38,879 bases of DNA from an uncultured Balneolaceae bacterium (GTDB taxonomy: Bacteria; Bacteroidota; Rhodothermia; Balneolales; Balneolaceae): assembly GCA_938003885.1 (NCBI GenBank), contig CALKWT010000026.1, positions 1 to 38,879 of the forward strand, written 5' to 3'. Below, in pieces: positions 34,820 through 38,879 of the stretch. The notes beneath the pieces are model-generated. The model was not told the DNA's origin. It worked only from the letters and a program-made list of their open reading frames with translations, and made no database searches. The translations under genes were made by a program, and so were the position numbers. Position 1 is the first letter of the stretch. Every line of letters begins with the position of its first letter.

Positions 34820-34835
34820 ACAGCACTTAGATACC

Positions 34836-35570
34836 ATGCAAGAGGTTCTTCAGCAACTCACTAATTTACAGTACATCGACAGCCGAATTGATGAGATACG
34901 TCAACTTCGGGGTGATCTGCCAGAGGAAGTACTGGATATTGAAACCAACATCAACAGATTTGAAGCCAGGATTCAGAGGTTGGAAGAAGAACAGGAAAGT
35001 CTGGAAGCCGAAAGCAGAAAACTGACACTGGAAATAGAGACGGCCCACGAAAAGATTAAGAAGTACGAAGAGCAGCAGCTGACTGTCCGCAATAACCGGG
35101 AGTATGACGCCCTGACCAAAGAGATCGAGGTGCAAAAATTGTTTGTGGAAAACTCTACCACACGCATCGGCGATATTGAAAAACGAATGGAGGAAGTAGA
35201 GGCCGAACTGGAACAGGATCGGGTTAAACTGGAAGAAACACGCCAGCTCCATGAGTCCAAGAAGGAGAACCTGGATAAGGTTATAGAGAGCACGAAATCG
35301 GAAGAGAGTGCACTACAGGCCAAAAGAAAAGAGTTGGAAAGTCAGCTCGATGCCAGGTATGTGAGGAGTTATAACAGGCTGAGAGATGGTCTCACCAATG
35401 GAATCGCAGTGGTAGCGATGGAAAAAGGGGCTGCTCTCGGAATGGCACTTCCTCCTCAGACACAGGTTGAAGTGAGACGAAAGAACAAGATTATCATTGA
35501 TGAGAACAGCGGGCGAATCGTCGTTGACCCTACGTTCTTTAAAGAGGCCAAGGAGCAGTTAAAGGTATAG
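34836..35570 (+). CDS. Coiled-coil protein of the zf-RING_7 (C4 zinc ribbon) family, cysteines lost
   Basis: A 244-residue protein made almost wholly of an antiparallel coiled coil (residues 1-190: LQYIDSRIDEIRQLRGDLPE, NNREYDALTKEIEVQKL). The C-terminal domain aligns with the zinc ribbon, with GAALGMALPPQTQVEVRRKN and IIIDENSGRIVVDP matching the usual pattern CGGCxMALPPQ...CPxCGR. All four Cys are replaced and the protein has no Cys at all, so no zinc can bind in the usual way. The NREYDAL motif is the family's most conserved part. It is co-transcribed with the Nif3-like gene, an arrangement common in this group of bacteria. Confidence 0.88.
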   Translation: MQEVLQQLTNLQYIDSRIDEIRQLRGDLPEEVLDIETNINRFEARIQRLEEEQESLEAESRKLTLEIETAHEKIKKYEEQQLTVRNNREYDALTKEIEVQKLFVENSTTRIGDIEKRMEEVEAELEQDRVKLEETRQLHESKKENLDKVIESTKSEESALQAKRKELESQLDARYVRSYNRLRDGLTNGIAVVAMEKGAALGMALPPQTQVEVRRKNKIIIDENSGRIVVDPTFFKEAKEQLKV

Positions 35571-35658
35571 ATGACAGGGGCGTGACGCCCATGATCGGGG
35601 GAAGCACACGAAAAAGAGAAGTGTGAAACAAATAAGCGGGCCGGTCGTTATTTTACTT

Positions 35659-35664
35659 TATAAT
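35659..35664 (+). promoter_or_regulatory. Candidate -10 box of rnpB
   Basis: A perfect TATAAT lies 12 bases before the first paired base of P1 in the RNase P RNA. A convincing -35 box is not visible, so only the -10 is called. Confidence 0.5.
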
Positions 35665-35676
35665 AGTGATGAGAAT

Positions 35677-36045
35677 AAGGGTTTCCGGGCAATCGCTCTT
35701 CAGTTACTGAGGGGAGGAAAGTCCGAACACCAGCAAGTACCATGCTTCCTAACGGGAAGGTTCCGGAAACGGGACAGCCAGTGCCACAGAAAACAGACTA
35801 CCTTCTCATGTTATCATGAGAGGGAAAAGGTGAAAAGGTGAGGTAAGAGCTCACCGGCGCTGCGGTGACGCAGTCGTGCGCGGTAAACCTCATGGGGTGC
35901 AAGTTCAAGCAGGCTGCTCTACTTGCAAATTCGCAGCCGGGTAGAACGCTTAGATCCTGCCGGCAACGGCCAGGACCAGATAAATGATTGCCATTTCTGC
36001 TTTAAAACAGAAATACAGAATTCGGCTTACAGGAAACCCTTTTTT
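35677..36045 (+). ncRNA. rnpB: RNase P RNA, bacterial A type
   Basis: The catalytic RNA that removes 5' leaders from pre-tRNA. The universally conserved blocks are present in order. GAGGGGAGGAAAGTCCGAAC lies near 35709 (CR-I), followed by an ACAGAAAACAGACTACC-like region and GGTAAGAGCTCACCGG. Next come the GTAAACCTCATGGGGTGCAA region and the 3' block ACAGAATTCGGCTTACAGG. The ends 35677-35686 (AAGGGTTTCC) and 36032-36041 (GGAAACCCTT) pair perfectly over 10 bp as helix P1, which fixes the boundaries at about 365 nt. A U-run (36041-36045) follows P1 directly and probably ends transcription. Confidence 0.95.
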
Positions 36046-36413
36046 ATTCTCGACCCTGGTGGAACTTTCTGTTCAACGGCCTGCTCTTTGATTTGTAGGT
36101 ATGAGATTACTGAAAACGTACCTGTGTAACCCTGTAGTCCCTTGCCAGAAAATGTTCTCCAAACCTTTTTGACATTCCGCGAGGGCACCCATTCATCTAT
36201 ACCCCGGATGTCCTCCCATCCTTTGCGCGCCTTTTAGTTGAACCGGTTGACGGACGTATGCGCACTCCACGCACAGGCAACAAAGATTTTGTTTTTTTTG
36301 TGATTGGCCATCAAAAGAAAGATTTTGAAGAGGAACAAACGATATTTACTGTATTATAAAACATTATATCTATGGTAGGTATTTAAATAGAAATAGAATC
36401 AATTACCAAACCA
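36046..36413. other. Intergenic region of 368 bases, no gene supported
   Basis: Between rnpB and the DUF4168 gene. One plus-strand frame stays open from about 36135 to a TAA near 36359 but has no start codon at its head. A T8 run lies near 36292-36300. The last 80 bases are AT-rich and likely hold the promoter for the next gene. Confidence 0.45.
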
Positions 36414-36911
36414 ATGAAATTCAAAATCACAACACTTCTGCTCCTTTTCATGACCCTTTGTACCGGCCTGTTAACAGCCCAGGTACCCCCGATGAATCCG
36501 CAGATGCCCGATCTTCCAACCTCTGCCGACGTAAGCGATGAGGAGTTGAGCCAGCTTGCATCCACTATTGAACAGCTGGAACCCATTCAACTCGAAGCAG
36601 AATCTAAAATCGCTGAGACCCTGGAATCGGAAGGGATCACCATTGAACGTTTTCAGCAGATGATGATGGCGATGCAAAATCCCCAAATGGCGGATCAAGT
36701 CAATATAACCGAAGATGAGATGCAGAAAGTTCAGCAAATCCAACCCGATTTGATGGAAATTCAGGGAGAAGCAGAGCAAAAGATTACTGAAAAAATCGAA
36801 GACAACGGTTTTACAATGGATCGCTACCGGGCTATTATCATGGGATTGCAGCAGGATGCCGAGCTGTTGGAGCGTCTGCAGAACGAGTTGGGAATCTCAC
36901 CTCAGCAGTAG
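36414..36911 (+). CDS. Exported DUF4168-domain protein
   Basis: A 165-residue exported protein. The signal peptide spans 1-22 (LLLLFMTLCTGLLTAQ). The mature part is Pro- and Met-rich at its start (VPPMNPQMPDLPTSADVS). It then carries DUF4168-like repeats that alternate an acidic helix with a Glu-Ser-Glu-Gly-Ile-Thr turn: LESEGITIERFQQMMMAMQN and EDNGFTMDRYRAIIMGLQQD form two similar halves. This duplicated pattern fits a small helical periplasmic protein. The family's role is unknown. A strong terminator follows 160 bases downstream. Confidence 0.8.
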   Translation: MKFKITTLLLLFMTLCTGLLTAQVPPMNPQMPDLPTSADVSDEELSQLASTIEQLEPIQLEAESKIAETLESEGITIERFQQMMMAMQNPQMADQVNITEDEMQKVQQIQPDLMEIQGEAEQKITEKIEDNGFTMDRYRAIIMGLQQDAELLERLQNELGISPQQ

Positions 36912-37099
36912 ACCCAAATAAAATAGAGGTGCAGGCCGAACTTTTTTGTCACGCCGCCTTTAAAGCGTAACTCAACAGCTTGGATTCCATTGACGAATCC
37001 AGATTAAAATAGCTGAGTCTCAGCGCAGTTCGAAGGAACTGCCAGCGGGATGTACAGCAAATTCAGATTGCCCGGATTAGTTCCCTGATCCGGGTTTTT
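36912..37099 (+). ncRNA. Candidate structured RNA or 3' UTR ending in a terminator
   Basis: After the DUF4168 stop codon three hairpins occur in series. The first, at 36976-37015, has TGGATTC/GAATCCA (7 bp, loop CATTGAC) inside a CAGCT/AGCTG outer stem. The second, at 37025-37042, is GCAGTTC-GAAG-GAACTGC (7 bp, tetraloop). The third is the terminator at 37071-37099. The region matches no RNA I can name: the SRP domain, tmRNA, 6S and tRNA patterns are not satisfied. It could be a processed sRNA, a 3' UTR or a chance arrangement. Confidence 0.35.
37071..37099 (+). terminator. Intrinsic terminator after DUF4168 and the candidate RNA
   Basis: CCCGGAT and ATCCGGG form a 7-bp GC-rich stem with a 10-base loop, followed directly by five T. 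It is oriented for plus-strand transcription and faces the convergent smpB gene. Confidence 0.82.
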
Positions 37100-37213
37100 C
37101 AATTTCAGGAGTTCTTCTGATCTTCCACGACGGAGGAAGGTACTCTCGGCTACAATCAGCAGGGTAGAGTGAAGTTTTCGCTTACGAAAGAGCGGATGCT
37201 GTTGTGCTACAAA

Positions 37214-37699
37214 TCAGACATTCACCTTGTAGCTCCCTTTCACCTGCCTGTCGAGTTCTCTTCTGAGGTCTTTCTGTTTGATATCTTCCCGCTTATCAAA
37301 CTGTTTTTTACCTCTTGCCAGGCCCAGCAATATTTTGGCATACCCTCTCTTGAAGTATAATTTCAATGGGACCAGGGCGTAGCCTCTCTGGCTGATATAT
37401 TTGTCAATTTCACGGATCTCTCTTTTTTTTAGCAGGAGTTTGCGATCGCGGCGCTCATCGTGATTGTTGTAACTGGCAAACTTGTATGGTTTGATATACA
37501 TGTTCTTCAGCCAGACCTCTCCCTGGTTCAGGTATGCAAAGGCCTCCTGCAAACTCGCTTTGCCTTCGCGGATCGATTTGACCTCGGTGCCCTGAAGAAC
37601 TATTCCTGCTTCGTAAGTCTCTTCGATGTGAAAATCAAAGCGAGCCTTTCTGTTTTCTATCGTAGGCTGAGTACGTTTTTTTGTATTGGCTTTGGCCAC
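37214..37699 (-). CDS. smpB: SsrA-binding protein SmpB
   Basis: The tmRNA partner needed for trans-translation, guiding tmRNA to stalled ribosomes. The protein has 161 residues, the usual length. It shows the OB-fold motifs RKARFDFHIEETYEAGIVLQ and GTEVKSIREGKASLQEAFA, then YKFASYNNHDERRDRKLLL and LVPLKLYFKRGYAKILLGLA. The Lys/Arg-rich tail (ARGKKQFDKREDIKQKDLRR) inserts in the decoding site. The start codon is GTG at 37699. The tmRNA gene is not in the window. It lies 56 bases after the small lipoprotein gene on the same strand. Confidence 0.96.
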   Translation of the reverse strand: MAKANTKKRTQPTIENRKARFDFHIEETYEAGIVLQGTEVKSIREGKASLQEAFAYLNQGEVWLKNMYIKPYKFASYNNHDERRDRKLLLKKREIREIDKYISQRGYALVPLKLYFKRGYAKILLGLARGKKQFDKREDIKQKDLRRELDRQVKGSYKVNV

Positions 37700-37755
37700 T
37701 AAAGTTCAATTCAGTTAATATTCTGATGCAGACGGAGGGGGCTGTCGTTGGACAA

Positions 37756-38244
37756 TCAGTAGTTAAAACCCACTTCCCGAAGGCCTTCCAGAACCTCCGG
37801 CTCGGGCTCGCGATCGGGAATCGTCGCATAGATCATCATAATCTGTTCGATCTGTTCCCTTGCTACCTGATTCTCCGGATTGATTTTGAGCACTTCGGTA
37901 AAGTGATGAAGCGCCTTGTTCATCCGCGTCCTCATTTCAGTCTGGTCAAAGGTGTTCATGCTGTGCAAGCCATAGTTGAGGTGCGTCTTTTCCAACTGGA
38001 CAAGGGTATCCGGAGAGTCGGGATCTTCGGATGAGAGCAGCTCCAGAGCTTCATCATAGCGATCCTGTTCAATGTAGAGATCGATCTGCTCTGCCAGTGG
38101 CAGGTTTGAATCAATTTCAGTGTGGGTAGCAGCACCCTGGCGTGTCTCCTCTCCGTTGGAACAGGAGAAGAAAAAGACAGATAGAACGAAAAAGAGAGTC
38201 AAGTAACGCACGGTCGTCATAGTCATTTTAAAAGGGTAATTCAT
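37756..38244 (-). CDS. Small TPR-like lipoprotein
   Basis: A 162-residue lipoprotein. The hydrophobic signal (about 12-26, VRYLTLFFVLSVFFFSC) ends in a Cys at about residue 28. The mature protein has acidic helical repeats that look like one or two TPR units: IDLYIEQDRYDEALELLSSE and MNKALHHFTEVLKINPENQV. The true start may be the second or third Met (38226 or 38220), closer to the signal. It may act with the M50-type protease gene upstream, 21 bases away. No specific function can be assigned. Confidence 0.75.
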   Translation of the reverse strand: MNYPFKMTMTTVRYLTLFFVLSVFFFSCSNGEETRQGAATHTEIDSNLPLAEQIDLYIEQDRYDEALELLSSEDPDSPDTLVQLEKTHLNYGLHSMNTFDQTEMRTRMNKALHHFTEVLKINPENQVAREQIEQIMMIYATIPDREPEPEVLEGLREVGFNY

Positions 38245-38265
38245 TGAGTAAGTAAATAACAGTGT

Positions 38266-38879
38266 TTAATGATAGAAGTAAATCGGTGATGGGCTGATAC
38301 ATAGCACAAAAACCACCAGGCTGCTCCAGCCGAGAATTTTACGTCCCGTGGAGAGCGGCTCTTCAATCAGAACAGGCGGATGCTCCAGCTTCACAAAATA
38401 GGCGAGGAAAAAGCTCCAGAAAACCCAGATCATCGATCCCGGCTGTTCCAGTCCCCCCGTTGCGAAAAGATACAAAACAGGGATCCCTAATGCGAGGAAC
38501 CAGACAGGATAAACCCATTTTAATTCATTCTGATAAGCTTTATTGATAAGCAGGAGCAGAAGCATCCCCCAGATGATGAGAGACATAAAACCATATCCGG
38601 GCCGCCACTCCTGCATCAGTGTAAAAAGAAACGGAATGGCCTCTATTCCCGCCAGGGTGACCAGCCCGCCATAGATCATGCGGGCAACTTTTTTATGCCG
38701 TTCATACCCGATCAGGGAGTAGAGTATATGGCCGCCGTCGAGCTGTCCGACCGGCGTGAGATTCAGTGCGGTGAAGAAAAGCCCAAGCCAGCCTGCAAAC
38801 AGAAAAGGGTAGTGATACATTTCGTACATGGGGGGTACATTATCGAAAAAGCCAGCGATGAATGAGTAGAGGATCGTAT
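38266..38879 (-). CDS. M50-family site-2 protease, partial (5' end outside window)
   Basis: The 3' part of an integral membrane protease. The frame is open to the right edge of the window: codons before the internal Met at 38829 read ILYSFIAGFFDNVPP without a stop, so the gene begins beyond 38879. The visible about 204 residues contain FFTALNLTPVGQLDGGHILY, with the DG/His motif of M50 proteases (LDGGH). Five hydrophobic helices follow. The HExxH zinc motif must lie in the missing N-terminal part. Homologues cleave membrane-embedded regulators or signal-peptide remnants; the substrate here is unknown. Confidence 0.85.
   Translation of the reverse strand, partial: TILYSFIAGFFDNVPPMYEMYHYPFLFAGWLGLFFTALNLTPVGQLDGGHILYSLIGYERHKKVARMIYGGLVTLAGIEAIPFLFTLMQEWRPGYGFMSLIIWGMLLLLLINKAYQNELKWVYPVWFLALGIPVLYLFATGGLEQPGSMIWVFWSFFLAYFVKLEHPPVLIEEPLSTGRKILGWSSLVVFVLCISPSPIYFYH

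Noticed and set aside
36135..36361. Open frame of about 75 codons after rnpB
   Set aside because: Follows an in-frame TAG, has no start codon until its last third and no family resemblance.
36912..37213. tmRNA (ssrA) next to smpB
   Set aside because: The conserved tmRNA ends and the tag-coding frame are absent; the region has hairpins but not the tRNA-like domain.

Overview
The window reads as ordinary chromosome of a Balneolota/Bacteroidota-type bacterium, most like the Balneolales. This placement is an inference from protein flavour: DUF4292 and TPR genes beside an EnvC-like gene, loose lipoprotein boxes, few Shine-Dalgarno sequences, TAnnTTTG-like promoter boxes, and a Nif3 / zinc-ribbon-fold / rnpB cluster. 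I see no phage, insertion sequence, CRISPR array, tRNA or rRNA.

Layout. 1-3800: an exported M14 carboxypeptidase and an orphan methyltransferase (minus). 3883-7898: the arginine operon leader-argF-argG-argH (minus). 7947-8755: two small genes, one a MerR/excisionase-type HTH protein. 9058-13502: an RND efflux pump with its adaptor (minus). 13676-16668: a YdjM-like membrane protein, a membrane-anchored thioredoxin and a TetA-like MFS transporter (plus). 16818-20608: a tightly packed envelope operon, TPR protein - DUF4292 lipoprotein - EnvC-like protein (minus). 21137-22768: ftsY and a PgsA-like phosphatidyltransferase (minus). 22826-29146: Nudix hydrolase, NfeD protease, slipin, CoA-transferase family enzyme and Na/Pi cotransporter (plus). 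29434-30204: an acidic protein (minus). 30314-33235: yggS, two PspB-like proteins, DivIVA and a purine nucleoside phosphorylase (minus). 33767-36045: Nif3-like protein, zinc-ribbon-fold coiled-coil protein and RNase P RNA (plus). 36414-37099: DUF4168 protein followed by a hairpin-rich tract. 37214-38879: smpB, a small lipoprotein and a partial M50 protease (minus).

The most interesting element is the 5' leader of the arginine operon. It encodes a 20-residue peptide with four consecutive Arg codons. An 11-bp intrinsic terminator with a U7 tract follows, just before argF. The end of the leader ORF can pair, 10 of 11 positions, with the 5' arm of the terminator. Two other segments can sequester that antiterminator strand. 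This is a textbook ribosome-stalling attenuator for arginine biosynthesis. I know of no description of one in this phylum, though I cannot search for one here.

Secondary points: a purine nucleoside phosphorylase with Asp where the mammalian enzyme has the specificity-setting Asn243; a zinc-ribbon family protein without any of its cysteines; tandem PspB-like proteins beside divIVA; and a possible structured RNA ending in a strong terminator.
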